DNA of 15,478 bases from JAKQIM01 sp964633225 (GTDB lineage: Bacteria > Chloroflexota > Anaerolineae > Anaerolineales > UBA4823). The notes beneath the pieces are model-generated. The model saw nothing but the letters and a program-made list of their open reading frames with translations, made no database searches and was not told the origin of the DNA. Made by a program: the position numbers and the translations under genes. The number at the start of each line of letters is the position of its first letter. Position 1 is the stretch's first letter. Shown here piece by piece: positions 1 to 6,962 of this stretch. The stretch covers positions 1-15,478 of the forward strand of contig CAZWFQ010000074.1 in the NCBI GenBank assembly GCA_964633225.1, written 5' to 3'.

Positions 1-1
1 C

Positions 2-277
2 AACATCTTCCCGGTTGATGGCACCATCACTGACCTGCCCTTCCCCGATGACTTTGCCGACGTGACCATGGGCGGGCACGTCTTTGGCGACCTGCCGGCA
101 GAAGAAATGGCCGAGCTGCGCCGCGTCACCCGCCCCGCTGGACAGATCATCCTCTGCCCGGGCAGCAGCCTCAGCCAGCAAGCCACACATGATTTCCTGA
201 TGGCCCAGGGCTTCGCCTGGAGCACATTTGAAGAACCTCGCGATGGGATCAAACGAAAGTATTGGATCACAAAATGA
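2..277 (+). CDS. Class I SAM-dependent methyltransferase, C-terminal part (5' end outside window)
   Basis: The reading frame is open from base 2, so only the last 91 residues are present. The fragment has the late part of a Methyltransf_11 fold: 'LPFPDDFADV' (the acidic loop after strand 4), then 'LRRVTRPAGQIILCPG', the usual 'ev.RvLkPGG.l.l' strand and turn, with PAG replacing PGG. The motif I SAM-binding glycine loop would lie upstream of the window. It ends with 'GIKRKYWITK', a C-terminal beta strand. Its TGA overlaps the ATG of the lipoprotein gene (ATGA, 274-277), so the two are probably co-transcribed and translationally coupled. The substrate cannot be read from this fragment. The fold assignment is good; the methyl acceptor is unknown. 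Confidence 0.8.
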   Translation, partial: NIFPVDGTITDLPFPDDFADVTMGGHVFGDLPAEEMAELRRVTRPAGQIILCPGSSLSQQATHDFLMAQGFAWSTFEEPRDGIKRKYWITK

Positions 278-1806
278 ACAAACTACAAACCCTATTCCTT
301 CTCCTGACAGCCGCCATCTTGCTGGCGGCCTGCACAACCCAACCTACTGCCGCCCCCACCCAGGCGGCCCAGCCCGCGCCCACGGTGATACCCGCTACCG
401 CCACCCTGCCCGCCCCCACCCCCACCTTTTACCCGGTCACCAGCTTTACGCCGGCTGAGGTGGCCCTGGATGAGGCCGATTGGAGCCGGGTTTCTGGCCC
501 AGAAGGGGATGAATGGATCAGCGCGCTGGCCGTGGATGATTATGGCAACACCTGGTTTGCCAGCGACAAGGGCATCTGGCGCTACGATGGCAGCGCCTGG
601 CGCATCTACACCACCGATGACGGCTTGCCCACTAACGATGCCTGGGGCCTGACCATCACCGCCAGCGGTGCGCCATTGGCCGGAATGTGCGGGGGGGTCT
701 TCCGCCTGGTGGGCGAATCTTGGGAAAGCGTGGACCAACAAGCACCGGTCAGCACAGCCAGCATCTGCTTCCAGGGCCTGGCAGCCGGGCAAGATGGCTC
801 GATCTGGATGGGCATGGTCAACAACAATTTTGGACGGGGTCTTGGGCCAGGGGTACTGCGCTTCAACAGCTTTGCCTGGCTGAGCTACACCGATAGTGAG
901 ACGGCCATCCTGGATGGCTTCAAGGCCGAGGCGGCCAACCTGCCCGGCAGCGACGTCGCGCTCTCACTGGTCAGCCGCACAGGGGAGGTGTGGGTTCTTT
1001 TAGATGAAGGGCTGGCCCGCTTTGACGGTACAAATTGGGCCATCTACGATGCCTCCAACAGCCCACTCAACACCCGCCTATGGGGCCTGGTGGAAGACCA
1101 GGATGGCGGCATATGGGTGGGCACGCAGAGTGGGGCAGCCCACTTTGACGGCGCACGCTGGAGCGTTTACGCCCCGGCAGATGGTTTCGAGGGCCTGGTG
1201 GTGCCCCTGGCGGCTGAGCCGCAGGGTGCGCTCTGGTTCCACGCCAACACCGGCCTGCTGCGCCTGGAAGATGGCATTTGGCAGCGCTACGCCCTGCCCA
1301 GCGACCTGGCAGGCCAGCGCGCCTGGGCGGGTGCCATTGGGCCAGATGGCGCTTTGTGGCTGGGCACCTGGGGCGGCGGCGCGTTCCGCTACCTGCCCGG
1401 TGAAGCCGCAGTCAGCCAGGTGCTGCCTCTGCCCACTCCGGTTCCCACCGCCACGCCCGTCATCGAGCCGCCGGATACCAGCAGCCTGCCAGGCGGCAGC
1501 GCTGAGAACGGCGCCGCCATCTACATCGAACAGCGCTGTGACGAATGCCACGGCGATGTGGCGCAGCAGCAGGGCCTGCTGTTGGCCCCCTGGCTGGGCG
1601 ACATGGCTGCCAACGCCGCCAACCGCCAGCCCGGCTACAGCGCCGAACAGTATCTCTACGAAGCGCTGGTCGATCCGGACGCCTTCATTGCGCCAGAATG
1701 TCCCATCGGCGCCTGCTCTGGCGGGCTGATGCCCTATTACAGCCAGCTCAGCCGGCAACAGCTTGCTGACCTGATGGCCTATCTGTTGGCAGGCACCGAA
1801 CCTTAA
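274..1806 (+). CDS. Lipoprotein: seven-repeat Reg_prop-type beta-propeller fused to a C-terminal cytochrome c domain
   Basis: 510 residues. I chose ATG 274 because it places a lipoprotein signal at the N-terminus: a hydrophobic segment, then lipobox LAAC with Cys20 as the lipidated residue. The frame extends 12 bases upstream to a TTG, which is less likely. Residues 21-60 are a Pro/Thr/Ala-rich linker. Residues ~75-385 hold seven repeats of the form 'G.lWfgt..Gv.rfdG..W..y', for example 'GIWVGTQSGAAHFDGARW', typical of the Reg_prop propeller of two-component sensors. After a second Pro/Thr linker, residues ~405-510 form a small cytochrome c domain with heme motif CDECH (Cys422, Cys425, His426) and a likely axial Met486 in 'GLMPYY'. 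Cys476 and Cys481 may form a disulfide. The protein should sit outside the membrane and could couple ligand sensing to electron transfer; that role is inferred. No kinase domain is present. Confidence 0.85.
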   Translation: MNKLQTLFLLLTAAILLAACTTQPTAAPTQAAQPAPTVIPATATLPAPTPTFYPVTSFTPAEVALDEADWSRVSGPEGDEWISALAVDDYGNTWFASDKGIWRYDGSAWRIYTTDDGLPTNDAWGLTITASGAPLAGMCGGVFRLVGESWESVDQQAPVSTASICFQGLAAGQDGSIWMGMVNNNFGRGLGPGVLRFNSFAWLSYTDSETAILDGFKAEAANLPGSDVALSLVSRTGEVWVLLDEGLARFDGTNWAIYDASNSPLNTRLWGLVEDQDGGIWVGTQSGAAHFDGARWSVYAPADGFEGLVVPLAAEPQGALWFHANTGLLRLEDGIWQRYALPSDLAGQRAWAGAIGPDGALWLGTWGGGAFRYLPGEAAVSQVLPLPTPVPTATPVIEPPDTSSLPGGSAENGAAIYIEQRCDECHGDVAQQQGLLLAPWLGDMAANAANRQPGYSAEQYLYEALVDPDAFIAPECPIGACSGGLMPYYSQLSRQQLADLMAYLLAGTEP

Positions 1807-1820
1807 CCAGTAAATGTTTG

Positions 1821-1859
1821 GGGGTGTGAACGGGCGGCTTTAGCACCCGTTCACACCCC
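1821..1859 (+). terminator. Perfect 14-bp hairpin after the lipoprotein gene
   Basis: The arms GGGGTGTGAACGGG (1821-1834) and CCCGTTCACACCCC (1846-1859) pair perfectly around an 11-base loop. It begins 14 bases after the lipoprotein stop. No T-run follows on either strand, so it is not a textbook intrinsic terminator. It may stop transcription with a factor's help or protect the 3' end of the upstream mRNA. The perfect stem is seen directly; the terminator role is inferred from position. Confidence 0.55.
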
Positions 1860-1914
1860 ATATGCTTCCGCTCCCGGCTGGCAGAGGCGCCGCGCCGCAA
1901 GCTAATATTCGATG

Positions 1915-1920
1915 TATAAT
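1915..1920 (+). promoter_or_regulatory. Candidate -10 box for the kinase operon
   Basis: A consensus TATAAT lies 67 bases before the kinase ATG, in the only non-coding gap upstream of that operon. TG stands immediately in front of it, without the one-base spacer of a true extended -10. I found no good -35 at 16-18 bases. Transcription would start near 1927 and give a leader of about 60 bases. Confidence 0.4.
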
Positions 1921-1987
1921 GAAGATAGCGTGCCGCCCTGGCGCTTAAAAATCACTGTTCTATTCTTCAAACGACCTCGTTTAGCCT

Positions 1988-4201
1988 ATGAACACGGATC
2001 CAGCCAATCCTCGTCCCAAGCTACCTCCACACCTCCTGCCGCTGTTGGCAGGCGTGGCTGTTGTCAGCCTGGTGCTGATGGGCCTGTATGTGCTGGTGAT
2101 GCAGACTCTGGGCCCATCGCTCAGCGCCTGGAGCACGGCCCTGATTGCGATCGTTTTTGGGCTGCTGGTGATCGGCGCCAACGAAATCCTGTTTTTCGGC
2201 CGGCTCAGGGCTCTTAATCACCGGGCACAGCATGAAGCCGGGCAAGCTTTGCGCGAGAGCGAGGCGCGCTTCCGCGAGCTATTCGAAGAGTCGCCCATTT
2301 CGCTGTGGGAGCAGGATTTTGCGGCCGTCAAACAGCGCATCCAAGAATTGCGACAGCAGGGCGTGCAAGACTTCAGAACCTTCTTTGAAAACAACCCTCA
2401 AGAGGTGTCCCGGTGCGTGGCGCTGATCAAGGTCCTGCGATTCAACCATGCCAGCCTGGTATTATACGCCGCCAACGACCGCAGCGAGATGCTTAACAGC
2501 ATTGATCAATTGGTGCCGGCCGAAGGCTACCAGATATTCATTGAAGAACTGGTCTGGATCGCAGAGGGGCGCACCTCTTTTGCCTGGGAAGGCGTCAACC
2601 GCACCTTGCGCGGCGAGATCATTAACATCCGCCTCCATTGGACGGCAGCCCCCGGCTTTGAAGAGTCGTTAGCCCGCGTGTTGGTGTCGATTGAAAACAT
2701 CACCACCAGCAAGCGCGCCGAAGCGGCGCTGCGCGAGAGCGAGGAGCGCTTCCGCTCCACGTTTGAGCAGGCCGCCGTGGGCCTGGCGCACGTTGCCGTC
2801 GATGGTCATTTCCTGCGGGTTAACCAGAAGCTGTGCCAGATCACGGGTTATTCGGCCCAAGAATTGTTGGCGCTTACCTTCCAGGATATCACTCACCCCG
2901 ATGATCTGGAAACCGACCTGGATTTCGTCCAACAAATGCTGGCAGGCGAACGTAAAACCTACAGCCTGGAAAAACGCTACTATCGCAAAGATGGCAGCCC
3001 GGTTTGGGTCAACCTGACGGCAGCCCTGGTGCGCCAGCCATCTGGCGAGCCCAAATATTTCATCTCTGCCATTGAAGATATCTCACCCCGCAAAGAAGCC
3101 GAAGCCGCTCTGCACAACTCTGAGATGCGCTACCGGGTGGTTTCTGAGCTGGCTTCTGACTTTGCCTTTGCGATGAAAGTGAAACCCGGTGAGGGCGTGT
3201 ATACAGAATGGGTCACCGATGCCTTCCAGCGCGTCACCGGCTATGCAGCAGCCGAGTTTGGCCAGTACAGCGATTGGTTGAACCTGGTCCACCCGCCCGA
3301 CCGCCCGGTAGTAGAAGAAAGCCTGGTGCGCCTGCGCAGCGGCGCGCCGGTCACGATCCAGGTGCGCATCCAGGCCAGGGATGGGCTGGTGCGTTGGGTG
3401 CGTCTGCACCTGCGCCCAGAGCTTGGGACGCCCGGCAGCGAGGCAGAAGAGCCGCACATCAGCCGTGTGCTGGGCACCGGCCAAGACATCTCTGAATACA
3501 AACGCATCGAAAGCGAGATGCTGCATGCCGAGCGCCTGACCGCCATGGGCCAGATGACCGCCACCCTGGCGCACGAGATCAAGAACCCTCTGCAAGCTAT
3601 CCGCAGCAGCCTGGAACTGTTGAGTGATTTCCAGCTCGAGGCAGACGAACGCCAGGAAGTACTTGGGATTTGCCAGCGCGAAGTGCAGCGTTTGCAGGCC
3701 ATCACCCAAAATGTGCTCAACCTGAGCCGCAGCGGGCAAGACGTATATCGCCCGGTTTCCATTTCACAGGCATGCCAGCAGACCCTGGAGCTGCTTTCCC
3801 AGCAGATCCAGAATTCAGCCATCCAGGTTGAGGTGAACCTGCCGGAAAATTTGCCGCCCGTTTATGGTTCTTACGACCAGATCGTTCAACTGCTGCTCAA
3901 TCTTGGGCTGAACTCCATCGAATGCATGTCCAATGGTGGGCGGCTGGAGATCGAAGGGCAGGTGCAGGATCAGGGCCTGGTGGTCACCATCAGCAACGAT
4001 GGGCCGGCCATTCCATCCGAACACCTGTCGCGCCTGTTCGAGCCGTTCTTCACCACCAAAACCAACGGCACCGGCCTGGGTTTGTTCATCTGTCACAACA
4101 TCGTCGAGCAACACGGGGGCACCCTGGAGGTGAGCAATTTATCTGAGGAAACCGGTGTGCGCTTCACCATCACACTGCCTTACAAGCCAGAGAACCCATG
4201 A
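1988..4201 (+). CDS. Membrane-bound PAS-domain sensor histidine kinase
   Basis: 737 residues. Two hydrophobic helices at ~13-37 and ~43-63 anchor it with almost no extracytoplasmic loop. Three PAS-type domains follow: ~92-240 (the 'SLWEQDF' variant with an inserted helical segment), ~252-375 and ~379-500, each opening with 'E.RFR/MRYR'. The kinase core has the H-box HEIKNPLQ (phosphorylated His529), the N-box with Asn642, Asp671 in 'SNDGPAIP' (the second G-box glycine replaced by Ala) and GTGLGL at 694-699. All key residues for autophosphorylation are present. ATG 1988 is the first start after an in-frame TAG at 1982 and is needed to include helix 1; no clear Shine-Dalgarno precedes it. Its TGA overlaps the ATG of the next gene (4198-4201), which encodes its likely receiver partner. 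The signal is unknown. With so small an external part, sensing is probably by the PAS domains or within the membrane. Confidence 0.92.
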   Translation: MNTDPANPRPKLPPHLLPLLAGVAVVSLVLMGLYVLVMQTLGPSLSAWSTALIAIVFGLLVIGANEILFFGRLRALNHRAQHEAGQALRESEARFRELFEESPISLWEQDFAAVKQRIQELRQQGVQDFRTFFENNPQEVSRCVALIKVLRFNHASLVLYAANDRSEMLNSIDQLVPAEGYQIFIEELVWIAEGRTSFAWEGVNRTLRGEIINIRLHWTAAPGFEESLARVLVSIENITTSKRAEAALRESEERFRSTFEQAAVGLAHVAVDGHFLRVNQKLCQITGYSAQELLALTFQDITHPDDLETDLDFVQQMLAGERKTYSLEKRYYRKDGSPVWVNLTAALVRQPSGEPKYFISAIEDISPRKEAEAALHNSEMRYRVVSELASDFAFAMKVKPGEGVYTEWVTDAFQRVTGYAAAEFGQYSDWLNLVHPPDRPVVEESLVRLRSGAPVTIQVRIQARDGLVRWVRLHLRPELGTPGSEAEEPHISRVLGTGQDISEYKRIESEMLHAERLTAMGQMTATLAHEIKNPLQAIRSSLELLSDFQLEADERQEVLGICQREVQRLQAITQNVLNLSRSGQDVYRPVSISQACQQTLELLSQQIQNSAIQVEVNLPENLPPVYGSYDQIVQLLLNLGLNSIECMSNGGRLEIEGQVQDQGLVVTISNDGPAIPSEHLSRLFEPFFTTKTNGTGLGLFICHNIVEQHGGTLEVSNLSEETGVRFTITLPYKPENP

Positions 4202-6468
4202 GCGATGAGCCCACGCCCCTCGGCCACGAACCGGTTGCCCACATCCTGATCGTAGAAGACTCGCTGGGCGTGGCGCGTTCCTTAAGCCTGGCGCTGGGGC
4301 TGTATCGCGAGGGTATTTTTCGGGCTGAGACCTGCGCCTCTGCTGAGGAAGCGCTTGAAAAGCTGCATGCCAACCGTTTCGACCTGATCATTTCAGACCT
4401 GCGCCTGCCCGGCATGGACGGCCTGGCGCTGTTGGAACGCGCCCACCAGGTCAGTCCAAGGACGCGCAGCATCCTGATCACTGCCTTCGGCTCCCCAAAT
4501 GTCGAACAGCGCGCCGCTCAATTGGCCAATGCTTACCTGGCCAAGCCCTTTCAGCTTCAAGACCTGGTGCGCCTGGCCGAGCGGGTGCTGACTGAGCCGG
4601 CCATCGGCCCCATCCAGCCCCCTGAAACGCTTCTCACCAGCACAGAGATCCAGGCCGCAGGCGAGCAGACCATTTTGCGCAAATCGGTACACCTGACCGT
4701 GCTGGCTTGTGACCTGGATGGCACCCTGGGCGAAAACGGGCTGGTGGCTCCTGCCACATGGGACATGCTCAAAGCCGCCAAAATGGCCGGGATGGCGATC
4801 TTCCTGGTCACCGGACGGGCCTTAGACAGCTTTACCAGCAGCCGGCCGTTCAACGAGCTGTGCGAGGCGATCGTAGCCGAGAACGGCGCCGTAGTGCATT
4901 TTCCGCGCCGCGATGCCCTGGCGCTGCCCTTTGGGCGCGTAGATGCGGGCATTTTGCAGCAGATCGAAACGCTGGGCGTGCCGCTCGAACGCGGCATGGC
5001 CATTGCCGCCACCGTCATTCCCAACGACGAGCTGGTTTTGCGGGTGCTGCGCGAGAACCGCTGGGGGGCCACCATCGAATATAACCGCAACGCCGTCATG
5101 CTGCTGCCCACCGGGGCCACCAAGGGCAATGGCCTGCGCTATGCGCTTGAAGAGCTGGGTTATTCACCGCACAACGTGGTGGCCTGCGGAGACGGCGAAA
5201 ATGACCGCAGCTTATTCGAAGCAGCCGAGCTGTCGGCGGCAGTCGCCAATGCCCGTCCTTCTCTGCGCGCCATGGCCGATGTGATCTTGCCAGAAGCGAA
5301 CGGCGCCGGGGTATCACACCTGATCCAAAACCTGCTGGAAGGCTCTGTGCCTGCACGCCGGCGCAAGCCTGAGCGGCAGGGTGCATCTGGCCGCAGGCTG
5401 CAGTTAGGCTACCGCTTGAGCGGATCGCACCTTTTAATCGACCCGTATAATCTGGTGGAGACCAACCTGGGCATTTTTGGCAGCAGCGGCAGTGGAAAAT
5501 CCTGGCTGGCCGGCCTGCTGGCCGAAGAGCTGCTCAAGCAAAAATACCAGGTTTGTATCATCGACCCCGAGGGCGATTATCGCGGCCTGGCGGCCTCGCC
5601 GCGCACCTTGCTGTTGGGCGGGCCAGAAACGCCCCTCCCGCCGGTAGCAGATGTGCTCAATATGACCGAATGGAACAATATCAGCCTGGTGTTGGATCTT
5701 TCGCTCTATAAGATCGATCAGCGGTTGGAGTATCTCGAAAATTTCTTGCGCGCCCTGCGCGGGCTGCGCGCCCGCCGCGGCCGGCCGCATTACTTCTTGG
5801 TAGATGAGATCCAGAGCTTTTGCCCGGTGGAGGGCGGCTCGCTGACCGATCTGTTCCTGGAGGCCATGCAGTGGGGCGGTTACGGGCTGATCAGCTACCG
5901 CCCCAGCCTGCTTGCCCCGGCCATTCTCGACCAGATGGATCACATGTTGGTCACGCGCCTGGTGCTGCCCGAAGAGGTCGCCACCATCACGCCCTACCTA
6001 GAGCGCTACAGCCCAGACCTCGAAGCCTTCGAGCAGCTCTCGGCCTTGCCGCGCGGCCACGCCTACCTGTGCAGCCCCAAAGACAGCCTGCTGCCGGGTG
6101 CAGAAACAGTGCGCTTTCGCGTCAGCAACCGCACCATCCCGCATATCCGCCACCTGCACAAATACCTGCGCGCCCCGCTGCCCGAGCACAAGCGCTTTTA
6201 CTTCAAACAGCCAGATGGACGTTCCCTGGGGCAGGCTGCCAACCTATGGGAATTTCGCGAGCAGCTCGGGCGCCTGCCGGCTGTTATTATCGGTTATCAC
6301 CTGGAACGAGGCGATTTTGCCCACTGGCTGCAAGATGTGCTGCACGACGAAGAATTGGCGCGCCGCATTACCAAAATTGCGGGGCACGGCATCTCTGGCG
6401 AGCCCCTGCGCCAGGCTATGCTGGAGGTGGTGATCGACCGTTATGAGGAATTGGAATCACAGGCTTGA
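4198..6468 (+). CDS. Response-regulator receiver / HAD-IIB phosphatase / HerA-DUF87-like ATPase fusion protein
   Basis: 756 residues with four parts. (a) Receiver, ~14-130: acidic pair Glu20-Asp21, phospho-acceptor Asp67 in 'ISDLRLPGMDG', Thr95 and Lys116, all canonical. (b) HAD-IIB (Cof/sugar-phosphatase-like), ~168-378: DLDGT with Asp172/Asp174, Thr205 in 'VTGR', Lys309 in 'ATKGNG' and GDGEND with Asp332/Asp336, so catalytically intact. (c) P-loop ATPase, ~397-640: Walker A GSSGSGKS (428-435, Lys434), 'IIDPEGDY' typical of DUF87/HerA proteins, Walker B with Asp536-Glu537, and 'SYRPS' (Arg568) where family members have a sensor 'Q/YRPS'. It lacks the HerA N-terminal barrel. (d) ~665-756: a module with 'YHLERGDFAHWLQDVL', similar as I recall to DUF5752-type tails. 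There is no DNA-binding output. The four-base overlap with the kinase makes a cognate pair very likely. The HAD substrate and ATPase client are unknown. Domain calls are strong; the joint function is inference. Confidence 0.92.
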   Translation: MSDEPTPLGHEPVAHILIVEDSLGVARSLSLALGLYREGIFRAETCASAEEALEKLHANRFDLIISDLRLPGMDGLALLERAHQVSPRTRSILITAFGSPNVEQRAAQLANAYLAKPFQLQDLVRLAERVLTEPAIGPIQPPETLLTSTEIQAAGEQTILRKSVHLTVLACDLDGTLGENGLVAPATWDMLKAAKMAGMAIFLVTGRALDSFTSSRPFNELCEAIVAENGAVVHFPRRDALALPFGRVDAGILQQIETLGVPLERGMAIAATVIPNDELVLRVLRENRWGATIEYNRNAVMLLPTGATKGNGLRYALEELGYSPHNVVACGDGENDRSLFEAAELSAAVANARPSLRAMADVILPEANGAGVSHLIQNLLEGSVPARRRKPERQGASGRRLQLGYRLSGSHLLIDPYNLVETNLGIFGSSGSGKSWLAGLLAEELLKQKYQVCIIDPEGDYRGLAASPRTLLLGGPETPLPPVADVLNMTEWNNISLVLDLSLYKIDQRLEYLENFLRALRGLRARRGRPHYFLVDEIQSFCPVEGGSLTDLFLEAMQWGGYGLISYRPSLLAPAILDQMDHMLVTRLVLPEEVATITPYLERYSPDLEAFEQLSALPRGHAYLCSPKDSLLPGAETVRFRVSNRTIPHIRHLHKYLRAPLPEHKRFYFKQPDGRSLGQAANLWEFREQLGRLPAVIIGYHLERGDFAHWLQDVLHDEELARRITKIAGHGISGEPLRQAMLEVVIDRYEELESQA

Positions 6469-6514
6469 ATCAAGCCGCCCGCGTCTTTTTTCGCCAGATC
6501 TCGTATTCATTCAT

Positions 6515-6520
6515 AAGGAG
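6515..6520 (+). promoter_or_regulatory. Shine-Dalgarno AAGGAG deciding the start of the small membrane protein
   Basis: AAGGAG lies seven bases before ATG 6528. It favours this ATG over the longer in-frame reading from TTG 6465, which would overlap the stop codon of the preceding gene and put a cationic, non-conserved-looking tail before the acidic N-terminus. Confidence 0.8.
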
Positions 6521-6527
6521 TTCATAC

Positions 6528-6917
6528 ATGGAAACGAACAACGCCCCAATTGAAACCGTAGAGCCGCCTATCGAAACCGATGAGCATGCTGGCCTGAACA
6601 GCCGCCTGGAAACAGCCGCCTGGGGTCTCTTTTTGATCATGCTGGGTGGGTTGTGGCTTGTTCCGGATGAGCGCGTGCCAGGCGGCGCCTGGTTACTGGG
6701 CGCCGGGCTGATCATGCTGGGGCTGAACCTGGCGCGCTTCTTGCTCAAGATCCCCGTCAGCCGTTCGACCGTTCTGCTGGGCCTGGTAGCTTTTGTGATC
6801 GGCGGCGCCGATTTCTTGGGCCTCGACCTGCCGCTCTTCCCCATCCTGCTGATTGCCGTGGGCTTGAGCATGCTGCTCATCCCCCTGCTGGACCGGCGAG
6901 GTAAAGAAGAAGCCTAG
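6528..6917 (+). CDS. Small four-helix membrane protein, LiaI/LiaF- or DUF5668-like
   Basis: 129 residues from ATG 6528 (good Shine-Dalgarno). An acidic, soluble N-terminus of ~24 residues contains a near repeat ('PIETVEP', 'PIETDE'). Four closely spaced hydrophobic segments follow at about 28-45, 50-72, 78-98 and 102-121, with a basic end 'DRRGKEEA'. The 'GLFLIMLGGLWL..GAGLIMLGLN' pattern is like the membrane part of LiaI/LiaF and DUF5668 proteins, a resemblance from memory and not a firm call. It starts 59 bases after the receiver-HAD-ATPase gene on the same strand with no terminator between them, so it is probably the third gene of the kinase operon. It could be the membrane partner of the sensor. 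It has no enzymatic motif. Confidence 0.75.
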   Translation: METNNAPIETVEPPIETDEHAGLNSRLETAAWGLFLIMLGGLWLVPDERVPGGAWLLGAGLIMLGLNLARFLLKIPVSRSTVLLGLVAFVIGGADFLGLDLPLFPILLIAVGLSMLLIPLLDRRGKEEA

Positions 6918-6962
6918 CTTACCGGGTTGCCGCCAGACGGCTGTGCGCGCCCGGCAAAACGC

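Noticed and set aside
292..792. Long open frame on the - strand inside the lipoprotein gene
   Set aside because: Composition is Gly/Ala-rich without any motif; it is a shadow of the GC-rich coding strand, which has a clear lipoprotein signal, propeller repeats and heme motif.
3083..3739. 218-codon - strand open frame inside the kinase gene
   Set aside because: It overlaps the third PAS domain and the H-box, which are well conserved on the + strand; no ribosome site or motif supports it.
6922..6957. Inverted repeat TTGCCG/CGGCAA (and CCGGG/CCCGG) in the convergent gap as a bidirectional terminator
   Set aside because: The stems are short, compete with each other, have loops of 19 bases or more, and have no T-run on either side; too weak to annotate.
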